A stretch of DNA of 64,000 nucleotides from Bacteroidota bacterium (GTDB taxonomy: Bacteria > Bacteroidota > Bacteroidia > Bacteroidales > UBA12481): the NCBI GenBank assembly GCA_018669475.1, contig JABHCC010000061.1, positions 186,001 to 250,000 on the forward strand. The letters are read 5' to 3'. The translations under genes and the position numbers were made by a program. Below, piece by piece: positions 1-9,087 of this stretch (the stretch's first letter is position 1; each line of letters starts with the position of its first letter). The notes beneath the pieces were generated by a model. The model had not been told where the DNA came from and did not search any database. It was given only the letters and a program-made list of their open reading frames with translations.

Positions 1-436
1 TTTTCTCCAGCAGATGTTTTGTGAGAGACTCATTCTGCTGTCGTAATATTTCCTCAGCATGACTAATTCGCAGCATTACCTTAACCAATCCAACAAACTC
101 AAAACGATCAAAAGGCTTCGTCACAAAACCATCGGCGCCTGACTTCAGGGCTTTAACTCTGACACCAGCATCATACCCAAGAGCTGAGATCATCAATATA
201 GGAGTACTGCCAATTTGATCATTGGCCTTCAATTCCTTACAAAATTCGAGTCCATTGTGATCAGGCAGAGCGATATCTAAGATGATAGTATCTGGTTTTT
301 CTGCAATTGCAAGCTCCAGACCTCGGGTAGCCGTTTCAGCCATCAGTATCTTATACTCAGGTAAAGCTTTCATGAGTATGGTCTGGATTAAATCCAGGGC
401 CGGCCTTCCATCATCTATGACCAAAATCTTTCCCAT
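1..436 (-). CDS. response regulator, receiver domain (3' part lies outside the window)
   Basis: Partial gene: the start codon is at 434-436 and the reading frame runs off the left edge after 145 codons. The visible part is a complete CheY-like receiver domain: acidic pair D8/D9, phosphoacceptor D54 in an ILDIALPD context, the Ser/Thr switch near S84, and the conserved K107 in VTKPF. After the domain (about residue 120) the chain continues as a charged helix (residues about 125-145) that looks like a linker or coiled coil, so an output domain may follow beyond the window. It is a cytoplasmic signal protein; its partner kinase is not visible. A terminator-like hairpin separates it from the gene behind, so it probably has its own promoter in 437-505. 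The receiver assignment is firm; the output is unknown. Confidence 0.88.
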   Translation of the reverse strand, partial: MGKILVIDDGRPALDLIQTILMKALPEYKILMAETATRGLELAIAEKPDTIILDIALPDHNGLEFCKELKANDQIGSTPILMISALGYDAGVRVKALKSGADGFVTKPFDRFEFVGLVKVMLRISHAEEILRQQNESLTKHLLEK

Positions 437-504
437 CCTTGTAAAATTAGCTCTAAATACCTGGAACCCATTATACGTTAGTCAAAAAATGAAAAGTATT
501 AAGC

Positions 505-532
505 AAAAAAAAGGGCCTTGAAGCCCTTTTTT
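505..532 (-). terminator. intrinsic terminator, A/T-flanked GGGC hairpin
   Basis: A run of A, then GGGC, a 6-nt loop, GCCC and six T. Read on the minus strand it lies about 55 nt after the stop codon of the GIN-domain gene and would end that transcript. Because both flanks are A/T runs it could work in either direction. Confidence 0.7.
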
Positions 533-586
533 AAATCTATCCTACAAATATCTTAGATGGAGATCTTTTATCATCATATGATAATA

Positions 587-1294
587 TTATTTCTTCTTTA
601 CGCTACCAAGGCTTGAAACAGTCTTATCGAGTTTTGGATTACCGTAATAGGTTATATCTCCTACGCTACTCGCTATAGCCCGCAATTTGTCAGAAACCCT
701 GACAGTGATATTGGCTGAACTGGATGAGATCACCTCCGCTTCCTTTACTTCAAGTTTTCCGGCTTTCAGATCACCTGCACTACTGGCAGTTCCCTTTAAT
801 ACAACTGCCTTACCAGATAATATTATATCACCAGCGCTACTGCATTCTGCAATTACTTTCTTTGCTTTCAGGTCGAGTTTTATGTCACCAGCACTACTTG
901 CATTAAGATACAATTCGCCAGCTTCAATAGTATTCTCTCCTAAAACATCACCAGCACTCGACGCATGGATTGTTTCTATCTTTCCCATTGTAACATGAAC
1001 CTTGTGAGTTTTTGAATCTTTAAAACTTACCTTTTTGTAAACATGAAGTGTTCCATCTTTGACTTCAGTTTTAACATATTCATGCAGGTTTTCCTCAGTT
1101 TCAACAGTAACACTTATTCCATTACCCTGAGTAAGATAAACATCTAATCCAGCCGACACTTCGATGCTGGTAAAATCGTTCATCGAACGTTCTTTGGTAA
1201 CAACAGGGCCTTCGGCCTTAACTTTTTTGCTTTTTTGGGCTGAGACCGAGATGGTAGCAGCTAAACACAATAATAAAACAGCAATTTTCTTCAT
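587..1294 (-). CDS. GIN domain (DUF2807) putative adhesin-head protein
   Basis: 235-residue exported protein. Residues 1-20 form a classic signal peptide ending VSAQ. The rest is a head GIN domain (DUF2807): a right-handed beta-helix built from rungs of about 19-21 residues, seen as SSAGD at 112-116, 133-137, 152-156 and 171-175, then SSSAN at 191, SSVGD at 209 and SSLGS at 227. Such proteins are common in Bacteroidota, lie at the cell envelope and have no proven enzymatic role; the name 'auto-transporter adhesin head' comes from fold similarity. The basic end (KKK) and lack of a T9SS sorting domain suggest a periplasmic or membrane-associated protein. It is flanked by terminators or gaps, so it is probably transcribed alone. 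Confidence 0.85.
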   Translation of the reverse strand: MKKIAVLLLCLAATISVSAQKSKKVKAEGPVVTKERSMNDFTSIEVSAGLDVYLTQGNGISVTVETEENLHEYVKTEVKDGTLHVYKKVSFKDSKTHKVHVTMGKIETIHASSAGDVLGENTIEAGELYLNASSAGDIKLDLKAKKVIAECSSAGDIILSGKAVVLKGTASSAGDLKAGKLEVKEAEVISSSSANITVRVSDKLRAIASSVGDITYYGNPKLDKTVSSLGSVKKK

Positions 1295-1384
1295 GGCAAA
1301 TGATTTTAAATTATTTTATTTACTACAAAGACGTAAAAAAATGTCAAGTGCTACAAAAAAAATGATCAGGACTCCTGAATAATC

Positions 1385-2140
1385 CTATTCCTTATCCAGG
1401 TCTCCATACCCCAATAATTTTTCCATCCTGCTTAAAACATATGAAAAGCCTTGTACCCTATCGCTTTTATTGCCTTCGATTGTGTACAACATTCCATCCT
1501 TAACCTGAAAAACGAAACCAACATGTCCTTTCCAGCCAGCCAGTCTCTCACGCCACCAAACGACAATATCGCCGGGTTTAGGCACATAGGAACTACCAGG
1601 CGGATGGGTTTTTCCTGATTCCTTTAATTGCCTGAGCATATCACGAGCTCCCAGCGTGTAAGAAAAAGGCATTTCGCCATCAACCTGAGAAAAACACCAG
1701 CTAACTAAAGCAGCACACCAAGAGCTACCAGCAGGAGCTATGCTGTTGAGATATTTCTCCACATAAGGGCCCTGATTGTTGCCTCCAATCTCACGGGCCC
1801 CGGCATTCATCTCACTGATAGCTAACTCCAGGGCCTTTCGTCCCAGGTCACTCCCTCCTTCTTCTATTGCTGGCATCTGAGTAAAATCTACCGGAACAGG
1901 TAGCTCAATGAATACTTTTGCGTGATTCAGACTCCACCATGTTAATGGCCCCACTTTACCGTCAACTACCAGAGGCTGACCATGCTGATCCAGGTTTTGT
2001 GCCTGAAAAGCTCTTACCGCCCGGTAAGTTTGATTTCCAAAATCACCATCAACTACCACAGGATAACCTTTCTCAATCAACAATTCCTGAAGCTGCCTGA
2101 CCTCTTGTCCAACAGCACCTTTCTTTAATGAATCTGGCAT
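1385..2140 (-). CDS. peptidoglycan-binding domain plus CHAP-type amidase/endopeptidase
   Basis: 251 residues. Residues about 5-72 are a PG_binding_1 domain (VRQLQELL, then DGDFGNQT and VDGKVGPLTW, the two half-repeats typical of the fold). Residues about 110-240 resemble a CHAP/NlpC-like cysteine peptidase: Cys142 in SSWCAALVSW, the PKPGDIVVW strand, His206 in KGHVGFV and a polar third residue near IEGN (about 222-224). The predicted role is cleavage of peptide cross-links or amide bonds in peptidoglycan. There is no recognisable N-terminal signal peptide or lipobox, so it either stays in the cytoplasm or leaves by another route. Its start overlaps the end of the upstream gene by 16 nt, pointing to one operon and coupled translation. 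Domains are well supported; biological role is inferred. Confidence 0.85.
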   Translation of the reverse strand: MPDSLKKGAVGQEVRQLQELLIEKGYPVVVDGDFGNQTYRAVRAFQAQNLDQHGQPLVVDGKVGPLTWWSLNHAKVFIELPVPVDFTQMPAIEEGGSDLGRKALELAISEMNAGAREIGGNNQGPYVEKYLNSIAPAGSSWCAALVSWCFSQVDGEMPFSYTLGARDMLRQLKESGKTHPPGSSYVPKPGDIVVWWRERLAGWKGHVGFVFQVKDGMLYTIEGNKSDRVQGFSYVLSRMEKLLGYGDLDKE

Positions 2141-3699
2141 AACATAAGGTTTTTAATTTGTTCGTATAAAGGTTTTATCTCGGTTAAACTCCTTACCAAT
2201 GCAGTCATTATCCTCGCCCATCCGGCAGGTCCCGTAACTAAATTGATAATAACCCATATGAAATGACTAAACATTTCCGTACTTATTCTGAATGCTACCG
2301 AAAGATTCCCCATGCTTTCAAGTGCTTTGCGTATATGTGTTTCTTCAGCCTCCGGATGAATCACTATACAGGTGTCAAAATCTCCTTTGAATAAAATTTG
2401 CACTTTGCCTCCCCCACCATCCGGCAGGTGACCCTTTGAATAAACTGCCAGCGAATAAACGAGACAGTTAAGAGCTTTGCTAATCATTTTAAAGGATTTT
2501 GAGGCATAGCGGAAAAACGCTCTGAAAATATTCTCTTCAATAAAGTCCAGAACCTGATGCCCCAGCCTTTTTATCCATTGCCAGATTCTCTTCAAACCGT
2601 CCCAAAGTCTCATACCCCTATTCTGGATATAATTCCACGCCTCCTCCATTTTGATCGGATCTTCCAATCTTTTTAATACCTCTGCGCTGGCATCCTGACT
2701 TTGCATTTCATCATTCATTTTCTGGCCGACAGGAATAGAATCTTTCTGATAAGTCTGATTGAGTGAAATAAAAAAATCAGGCCTGATCGAATGCGCCATT
2801 TTATTAGTTTGCTGCCTGTTTAAACCTTCGAAATTCTTATAATACCTTCGCAGTGCCTTACTTAACTTTGGATTGTCGCCTCTCTCATCGCCTAAAGAAT
2901 AATCGTTGCGTCCATTGATTTCCACATCAAAACCCAGAAGCCACAATTCAATTTTGGCCATATTAACAATAAAACGATTGGCCAGACGATGCTGATAATT
3001 CATTTTCTCAGAAGCAGAAAAATGAATAATAAAATTTTCTCCTCCCGGATGATTTCTTTGGGCAAGCATATTAATCATGTGCTTCTGAGAAAATAAGAGA
3101 TTAATAGTTTCAGGAGCCATGATTTGGGGGATTGGCTTATCAGCCAGATGAAACAGATTCACTACCCTGATGAAAGGGTGCAAATCCTCATGTTTCAATC
3201 CCCTGAAAAGGTAACCGGGTCTTTTATCAGCCAGACCAAGTGCGAAAAGGCGTAGTTGCACAGCCCTTTGCATAACTTTTAATGGCTTATTATTCACAAA
3301 AAAGTCCTGAGCTGAAAAGTCAGCCTCAAAACTCACTAATCGCTCCAGGGCAAACCATGTATGTTCCCCCACCCAACCATCTGCTTTGATAGCAGCATCT
3401 CTCTGAAAACGTTTCACAGCCAGGTGGATGACACGAGTATCGGTAAAAGTCTTTATGATCTGAGATGGTCGTATCTTTTTTTTCAAATAGCCGAGATTCC
3501 ACAAGCGTGAAGCGACTGTCTGAATTTGTACTTTTTGTCGCTTTATATCCAGAGCTGTTGACATATCTGTCGCAAAATCACTTACCAAACCATGGTTTGT
3601 AAGCCCTTGTAAAACAGACTCAACAATACCAATCTGTTCAATGGGTTTTGCTTTCGGATCAAAATCCGGATAAGAATAAGGTGGAAAACTGGCCGGCAT
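2125..3699 (-). CDS. large peptidoglycan-binding-domain protein, function unknown
   Basis: 524 residues. A PG_binding_1-like domain is visible at about 60-125 (VASRLWNLGYL, then VKRFQRD, ADGWVGEHTW). A second, degenerate copy may lie at about 135-215. The middle (215-340) is not recognised. The C-terminal part has Trp-rich amphipathic stretches (about 345-420) and a hydrophobic segment (about 465-490), as if it could contact a membrane. No signal peptide or lipobox is seen. It lies 18 nt after the small helical gene and overlaps the CHAP gene by 16 nt, so the three form one operon. A GGGAG element about 7 nt before the ATG looks like a Shine-Dalgarno sequence, unusual in this window. It may target or carry the amidase, but that is inference. 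Confidence 0.75.
   Translation of the reverse strand: MPASFPPYSYPDFDPKAKPIEQIGIVESVLQGLTNHGLVSDFATDMSTALDIKRQKVQIQTVASRLWNLGYLKKKIRPSQIIKTFTDTRVIHLAVKRFQRDAAIKADGWVGEHTWFALERLVSFEADFSAQDFFVNNKPLKVMQRAVQLRLFALGLADKRPGYLFRGLKHEDLHPFIRVVNLFHLADKPIPQIMAPETINLLFSQKHMINMLAQRNHPGGENFIIHFSASEKMNYQHRLANRFIVNMAKIELWLLGFDVEINGRNDYSLGDERGDNPKLSKALRRYYKNFEGLNRQQTNKMAHSIRPDFFISLNQTYQKDSIPVGQKMNDEMQSQDASAEVLKRLEDPIKMEEAWNYIQNRGMRLWDGLKRIWQWIKRLGHQVLDFIEENIFRAFFRYASKSFKMISKALNCLVYSLAVYSKGHLPDGGGGKVQILFKGDFDTCIVIHPEAEETHIRKALESMGNLSVAFRISTEMFSHFIWVIINLVTGPAGWARIMTALVRSLTEIKPLYEQIKNLMLCQIH
2220..2229 (+). repeat. first of 13 dispersed copies of ATCCGGCAGG
   Basis: Exact copies start at 2220, 2419, 5930, 15315, 37741, 48713 and 51576 on the plus strand; the complement CCTGCCGGAT starts at 11733, 14878, 21963, 28456, 38661 and 49932. 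Three more copies keep the last nine bases (near 4474, 15049 and 42676), and ATCCGTCAGG occurs near 16077, 35279 and 38160. All lie in coding sequence, in more than one reading frame (giving LPD, IRQ, PAG or ISGR), so the DNA word itself seems to be favoured. No longer flank is shared. Function unknown; a Chi-like or other genome-architecture word is possible. Confidence 0.7.
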
Positions 3700-3717
3700 T
3701 ATTTACTCCCTGACAGA

Positions 3718-4056
3718 CTATTTGATGATAATGCCTTTAAACATATTGAGCAAAGCCATTCTGTTATTCAAGCCTGTTTCCACAGCACTTTTGTGTACCT
3801 CAAATGCCCGAAGTGGCGCATTTGCACTATCATTGGTAACAAAATTATAGGAGTCTCCATCAAATTTTACCAGGGCTTCAGCAACTAATTTGATGTCTCC
3901 GTTAGTTTTAGCAGCCTTTACTGTTTCTTCGATGTTAGCAAATCCTTTTTCAGCATCAACCTTGCTGCTAAGTGTACCGGTAAAGGTTTGGACATGCAGA
4001 GAAGTTAAATCCTTTACTGCAGCATCCAGCTTTTCAAGAGCGTCTTTGAGAGCCAT
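3718..4056 (-). CDS. small helical protein, first gene of the peptidoglycan-binding cassette
   Basis: 112 residues from the ATG at 4054-4056. A longer frame to 4110 exists but opens with TTG and adds residues without a signal peptide. The chain is mostly helical: an N-terminal MALKDALEKLDAAVKDL amphipathic helix, a polar middle, and a C-terminal helix ending in a hydrophobic patch (MALLNMFKGIIIK). No cysteine, no metal motif and no export signal. I do not recognise a family. It is the first gene of a minus-strand operon with the peptidoglycan-binding protein 18 nt downstream and the CHAP enzyme after it. Possible roles are chaperone, adaptor or structural subunit; none is shown by the sequence. 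Confidence 0.7.
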   Translation of the reverse strand: MALKDALEKLDAAVKDLTSLHVQTFTGTLSSKVDAEKGFANIEETVKAAKTNGDIKLVAEALVKFDGDSYNFVTNDSANAPLRAFEVHKSAVETGLNNRMALLNMFKGIIIK

Positions 4057-4185
4057 GATTCTAGTTTTTAGTTTACAAAATGCTGCGTAGTTCCTCAAGT
4101 AAAGATACAAAAAAAGGAATAGCTAAGGAGCATATCATTTTCTAATTAAAGCCATTATATTTAGTCCTTACAAAAATATTACGCT

Positions 4186-7100
4186 ATGAATCGCTTCATC
4201 ATTTCAATTTTCATATTAGGTCTGATGTCAACAAATGCAATGACTCAGACTCCTCATTTTCTTTCATATCCGGCCTTATCTCCTGATGCTGCCAGTTTGG
4301 TTTTTAGTTTCGAGGGCGACTTGTGGCAATCTGACATGAATACAGGTAAAGCCATGCGTCTTACTGCAATGCAAGGTTATGAAACTGCCGCAAAATTTTC
4401 TCCGGATGGCAAATGGATTGCTTTTACAGGAAGACAATTTGGAAATGCTGATATTTTTGTCATCCCTGCCGGAGGGGGTGAAATCCGGCAGTTAACTTAT
4501 CATGCTGCCAACGACGAAATGGAGAACTGGACCTGGGATTCAAAAGAAATTTTAATTCGCAGTTCACGAGAGAACAGTTCGAGCATTTATAAAATACCAG
4601 TAGACGGAGGCAATCCGCTTCGATTGTTTAATCATTACTTCAATGTTATTCATAATGTTGCTATACATCCGTCATCAGGGGAGATATTCTTCAATGACAC
4701 ATGGGAAAGTTTAAGAATGACCTCCCGAAAACGCTATCGTGGTGAATATGACCCGGATATTCAATCATATAATCCACAAACCGGCGACTTTAAAGTATAT
4801 ACTGATTGGAATGGGAAAGATATGTGGGCGACGATTGATAAGCATGGTAATATATATTATGTTTCTGATGAGCAGAATGGAGAATACAATCTATATACCC
4901 TGTCTGAGGGACAGCCCAAAGCCTTGACAAAATTTAAAACTTCTGTAATTCATCCTTCAGTTTGTGCAAATGGCTCTCTGCTTGTTTTTGAGAAAGATTA
5001 TCAGCTGTTCACTTATAACCCACTGACGAAGAAAGTTCTGAAACTCGAATTCAGAATGATCCGAAATAATTTGCTTCCTACAGAGCAATCATTTAAGGTC
5101 GATTCCAAAATAAGCCATTTCGATGTATCTCCTGATAATAAGAAAATTGCTTTCATCTCACGAGGAGAGCTTTTCGTATGTGATATTAAAGGGAAATTTA
5201 TTCGCAACATTGAGCGCCCCGGCACATTTGAAAGGGCCCATGAAATAAAATGGATGAGTGATAACAAGACCTTGCTTTTTAATCAAACATGGAAAGGCTA
5301 TCTCAATTTGTTTAGTATACAGGCTGACGGGGGCGGTGAAATGAAACAGCTTACCAGGGATCTCAGAAATAATCGTTCACTCAGGCTTGATAAAAAAAGA
5401 ACAAAAGCAGCTTACTTAAGCGGACGAGATGAGATACGATTAATTGAATTAGAAAAATATCAATCTGAGACTATTGTGAGAGATGAGTTTTGGGGTTTTC
5501 AAAATTCTAAAGCAGATTTCTCTCCGGATGGTAAATGGCTCACATACTCCGCAAAACATGATTTTGAGGACGACATCTTTGTTATAAATCTTGAAAGCAA
5601 AAAGATCACGAATCTTACTAATACCGGAATATCAGAGTCGGCACCGGTGTGGAGTTTGGATGGCAAGTACATGTATATGGTCACCAATCAACTCAGACCC
5701 TCATTTCCAAGAGGGGCAGGCGATGTTCACCTCTACCGCATGGCACTTGATAATTTTGACAAGGATTACAAACTTGATCAATTCGATGAATTATTTAATC
5801 AGGATACCAGTAAAAAGAAAAAAGATCCGATTATCAATATTAGTATCAATACTGATCGCATTTGGGAAAGAATGGAGCGCATCAGTCCGGGATTCGGTTC
5901 TCAGGGAGGCGCGACAGCCATCCGGCAGGGGAAAAAAGAAATTGTTTATTATTCATCAAACCATGATAAGGGTGCTTCGGCTTTGTGGAAAACAAGTTTG
6001 GAAGTCTTTGAGAAAGCTAAGACAGAAAAGGTTGTCGGACTGACGGGGAGGGCTAATGTTCTGGTTAATGGTACTCAGGTATATGCTTTGTCGGGAGGAA
6101 ATCTGTACACAGTGAATGTTAGCACAAATAAAGCCACTAAAATAGCTGTCTCACACGCTTTTACAAGAAATCTCTCTGAGGAGTTCAAGCAGATGTTCGC
6201 CCAAACCTGGGCTAATGTAGAGGAGAATTTCTACCATGAAGAATTGCACGGAGAAGACTGGGCAGCTCACAAAAAGTATTACAAGCAATTCCTGCCATTT
6301 CTGAATAACCGTGGAGATTTACGCACCTTACTGAATGATTTACTCGGTGAAATGAATTCATCTCATATGGGATTTAACACAAGTGGAACTGAGGAGCAAA
6401 CCGCCTTGAGATATGTCAGTCTTGAGCCGGGTATTTTGTATAAAGATGATCAACCTTTCATTGTAGACCGTGTTCTTGCCAGGAGTGCTGCAGATAAAAA
6501 GGGAATAGATATTCAGCAGGGCGATGAGTTGGTAGCGGTAAATGGGAAACGGCTTAATCCAGACATGCCAAGAGATTACTATTTCTATCGACCGGCTATG
6601 GAACTGGAATTACTGCTAACATTTAAACGTGAAGGAGTCGAAAAAGAGGTTAAAATTCATCCGGGAGGATCGCTTTCAAGAAACTTATATGATGAATGGA
6701 TTGATGAAAACAGCGATCGTGTAAAAAGCTTGAGCAAAGATAAAATAGCTTATGCGCATATGAAAAATATGGGTGGTGGTGAGATCAATAAATTCATTAT
6801 GACCATGACGCGTGAGCTCAACGGAAAGGAAGGATTGATCCTTGACCTTCGCTATAATACTGGAGGAAATGTTCATGACGAGCTAATACGTTTTCTACAG
6901 CAACGTACTTATTTACAATGGAAATCACGTGGAGGCACACTCAGCAATCAGTCAAATTTTGCTCCATCTGACTACCCTATTGTACTGCTTATTAATGAGC
7001 AATCATTGAGTGATGCTGAGATGACAGCCGCTGGTTTTAAGGAATTAGGACTTGGCACAATAATAGGAACTGAGACTTACAGATGGATTATTTTCACAAG

Positions 7101-7284
7101 CTCCATGCGGCTGGTAGATGGATCCTCACACAGGATGCCTGGTTGGGGATGCTACACATTGGATGGCAGAAACCTTGAACAAGAAGGAGTTGGCCCTGAC
7201 GTTTATGTTAAACAAACTTTTGTAGATCGATTGCAAGGCAAAGATCCGCAAATAGAAAAAGCTGTCGAGCATATTTTAAAATAG
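4186..7284 (+). CDS. tricorn-type S41 protease, secreted
   Basis: 1032 residues, the usual length of bacterial tricorn proteases. Signal peptide 1-20 (ending MTQ). Residues about 25-320 and 330-640 are two beta-propellers of PD40/WD40-like repeats (for example FSPDGKWIAF). Then come a helical C1 domain (about 680-755), a PDZ domain (about 765-850) and the S41 core (about 855-1030). Expected catalytic residues are present: His727 in SSHMGF, Ser942 and Asp943 in SLSDAE, and a Glu near 998-1000 before GVGPDV. It should cut peptides in the periplasm or outside the cell and would feed the aminopeptidases encoded at 21-27 kb. Its stop lies 18 bp from the convergent membrane-ferredoxin gene, with no clear hairpin between. 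It reads from its own promoter region at 4057-4185. Confidence 0.93.
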   Translation: MNRFIISIFILGLMSTNAMTQTPHFLSYPALSPDAASLVFSFEGDLWQSDMNTGKAMRLTAMQGYETAAKFSPDGKWIAFTGRQFGNADIFVIPAGGGEIRQLTYHAANDEMENWTWDSKEILIRSSRENSSSIYKIPVDGGNPLRLFNHYFNVIHNVAIHPSSGEIFFNDTWESLRMTSRKRYRGEYDPDIQSYNPQTGDFKVYTDWNGKDMWATIDKHGNIYYVSDEQNGEYNLYTLSEGQPKALTKFKTSVIHPSVCANGSLLVFEKDYQLFTYNPLTKKVLKLEFRMIRNNLLPTEQSFKVDSKISHFDVSPDNKKIAFISRGELFVCDIKGKFIRNIERPGTFERAHEIKWMSDNKTLLFNQTWKGYLNLFSIQADGGGEMKQLTRDLRNNRSLRLDKKRTKAAYLSGRDEIRLIELEKYQSETIVRDEFWGFQNSKADFSPDGKWLTYSAKHDFEDDIFVINLESKKITNLTNTGISESAPVWSLDGKYMYMVTNQLRPSFPRGAGDVHLYRMALDNFDKDYKLDQFDELFNQDTSKKKKDPIINISINTDRIWERMERISPGFGSQGGATAIRQGKKEIVYYSSNHDKGASALWKTSLEVFEKAKTEKVVGLTGRANVLVNGTQVYALSGGNLYTVNVSTNKATKIAVSHAFTRNLSEEFKQMFAQTWANVEENFYHEELHGEDWAAHKKYYKQFLPFLNNRGDLRTLLNDLLGEMNSSHMGFNTSGTEEQTALRYVSLEPGILYKDDQPFIVDRVLARSAADKKGIDIQQGDELVAVNGKRLNPDMPRDYYFYRPAMELELLLTFKREGVEKEVKIHPGGSLSRNLYDEWIDENSDRVKSLSKDKIAYAHMKNMGGGEINKFIMTMTRELNGKEGLILDLRYNTGGNVHDELIRFLQQRTYLQWKSRGGTLSNQSNFAPSDYPIVLLINEQSLSDAEMTAAGFKELGLGTIIGTETYRWIIFTSSMRLVDGSSHRMPGWGCYTLDGRNLEQEGVGPDVYVKQTFVDRLQGKDPQIEKAVEHILK

Positions 7285-7302
7285 CAGGTGTCAGGAGATT
7301 TT

Positions 7303-8901
7303 TTAGTCCTCAATTCTCATTTTTTGAAGGTACTCAGTCCCTTTCATGGTTCTTGGTTCGCCATCCATCTCGATGACCCTGAAGTTATACTTTATTTGTG
7401 CCTTATCATCCTTTGACGTGCTTTTATCATCACGCTGTTCTACAAGATTTTTGAGTCTTTCAGGGGATAACTCAGAATCATGAGAAAAATAAACTGATAC
7501 TTTAACCGGACAGGCAAACTCGGTTGTAATTCCAAGAATATTTGAATCGGCTGCAAGAATTTCTGCAAGACATTCTCCATCCAAAGGATCAAGAAAATTA
7601 TCTACTCTCAGTGAATAATATGCAATTTGTGCATTGCTATCCGGTAGGTCACGAATAGGAATTGCCGATGGAGAAAATATCCACTTCTGAATTTCAATTG
7701 TATCAGTAATCTCTGAATCATACCAAATATTTGCTCGTTGGTCTTTCATAAATGTTGCCACCCCATAAATTCCTTCCATATCATACATATGACTGGCAAA
7801 TACTATTGAGCTGCCATAACAAGTAATGGTTTTTAGGCCTTTTATGGAATATTCTTCCATTTCCTGCATATCTTCTTTAGAAGCCCATTGCTCATAAACT
7901 GTTGGTAATTCAAAGGAACGGCTAAACAACAGCCCTGCAATAATCAAAACAATAACAGCAAGCACCGGAAGCCACTTTTTTCCACGTCGATTAATAGTCA
8001 ATGCTCCTTTTTCAGGACAAACCTGAATGCAGTCCCCACATAAATGACAATCTGCATCTCTCACTACATCTAATGAGGCCACCGGAATCGCCTGTGGACA
8101 TGATTTTGCACATAGCTGACAACTGGTACAGGAGAATTCATCTCGGGTTATTTTGAATAATGGAAAGGTTTTATTCTTCAAACTGCGTAGTTCAAAAATG
8201 TATGCTAATACACATAGAATCGCCAGAGGCCAGATAAAACTTAACTCCATACCAAGAAATCGAATGAGGAAATAAGCAACGGTAATTCCTGCAAAAAGAT
8301 AGAAGAAGCGGAAAATATTTGAAATTGCATTTATCGGGCAAAGATATTTACACCAAAAGAGTCGAAAGAAAATAGATCCTACTATTACAATTACCAGTGC
8401 AATTGTAGCCATGATAATATCTATATCCGGATTAAACCCGGATGTGATAGAGAAATAAGGACAAAACCACTTGCAAAACAGCTCGCTCGTAGTGACAGAA
8501 ACGTAAAAAGTGATGAATAACAACACATACTTAAGCGAACGAAGAATTTTATCACTTAATCCAGAAATGGTTCTTCTTACTTTCCATTTATCGCCGAGCT
8601 TTCCAAGCCACTCTGATATTGAACCAACAGGACAAATAACCGAGCAAAACAGCTTGCTAAATACGACAACTGCTATAACCAGAAAAAGTCCCATGCTAAT
8701 CTGAACGTTGGTCATGTTGCAAGCCAAAGAATTGTTAAAAAGGAAACTGGCATAGGCCTGTATTCCGCCAAATGGGCAATAAGCTTCAAAATCAGCAACA
8801 TATTGATTGCTGATCAGTGTTCTGATTCCGGCATATATCAATAAAGCAATTATGGCTATTTGAGGAACTAAGCGATACGGGTTCGTTTTGAGCTTATTCA
8901 T
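7303..8901 (-). CDS. NapH/MauN-type membrane polyferredoxin with HMA-like C-terminal domain
   Basis: 532 residues from the ATG at 8899-8901; the longer frame starts at a TTG and is less likely. The first about 230 residues hold five or six membrane helices with cysteine pairs of the NapH/NosR/CcoG type (FCSVICP, FCKWFCP, WCKYLCP). Two [4Fe-4S] motifs follow: CTSCQLCAKSCP and CHLCGDCIQVCP. After one more membrane helix a domain of about 190 residues contains GLKTITCYGSS...GIYGVAT...YDSEITDTIEIQ, which resembles a heavy-metal-associated (HMA) fold with only one Cys of the usual CxxC. A later Cys lies in FACPV. It probably moves electrons across or along the inner membrane; the partner is unknown. 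No nap, nos or rdx gene adjoins it. Confidence 0.85.
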   Translation of the reverse strand: MNKLKTNPYRLVPQIAIIALLIYAGIRTLISNQYVADFEAYCPFGGIQAYASFLFNNSLACNMTNVQISMGLFLVIAVVVFSKLFCSVICPVGSISEWLGKLGDKWKVRRTISGLSDKILRSLKYVLLFITFYVSVTTSELFCKWFCPYFSITSGFNPDIDIIMATIALVIVIVGSIFFRLFWCKYLCPINAISNIFRFFYLFAGITVAYFLIRFLGMELSFIWPLAILCVLAYIFELRSLKNKTFPLFKITRDEFSCTSCQLCAKSCPQAIPVASLDVVRDADCHLCGDCIQVCPEKGALTINRRGKKWLPVLAVIVLIIAGLLFSRSFELPTVYEQWASKEDMQEMEEYSIKGLKTITCYGSSIVFASHMYDMEGIYGVATFMKDQRANIWYDSEITDTIEIQKWIFSPSAIPIRDLPDSNAQIAYYSLRVDNFLDPLDGECLAEILAADSNILGITTEFACPVKVSVYFSHDSELSPERLKNLVEQRDDKSTSKDDKAQIKYNFRVIEMDGEPRTMKGTEYLQKMRIED

Positions 8902-9022
8902 CCGTTTATATTTATTTCTATTTGTCGGATGGAGCTCGCACAACAAAAACAATCATCCGCGTGTGTGTTAAAAAAAAATTCCTTTCGTCATGCTCGGTTC
9001 ATCAACTTGGAAGAGTTGGGAT

Positions 9023-9060
9023 TAAAAAATAATCCCCGGCTGTTATGCAGTCAGGGATTA
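9023..9060 (-). terminator. intrinsic terminator after the Lys/Cys-rich gene
   Basis: On the minus strand a hairpin (TAATCCC pairing with GGGATTA, then a mismatch and a G-C-rich inner stem with one G-T pair) is followed directly by six T. It lies about 28 nt after the stop of the small secreted-protein gene and separates it from the polyferredoxin gene. Confidence 0.8.
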
Positions 9061-9087
9061 TGATTCTATACTTGTGGGGAAGGCGAA

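Noticed and set aside
282-521. 79-residue plus-strand open frame at the left edge
   Set aside because: Antisense to the response regulator, whose receiver motifs are unmistakable on the minus strand.
5591-6043. 150-residue plus-strand open frame inside the tricorn gene
   Set aside because: Out-of-frame shadow; basic, low-complexity translation.
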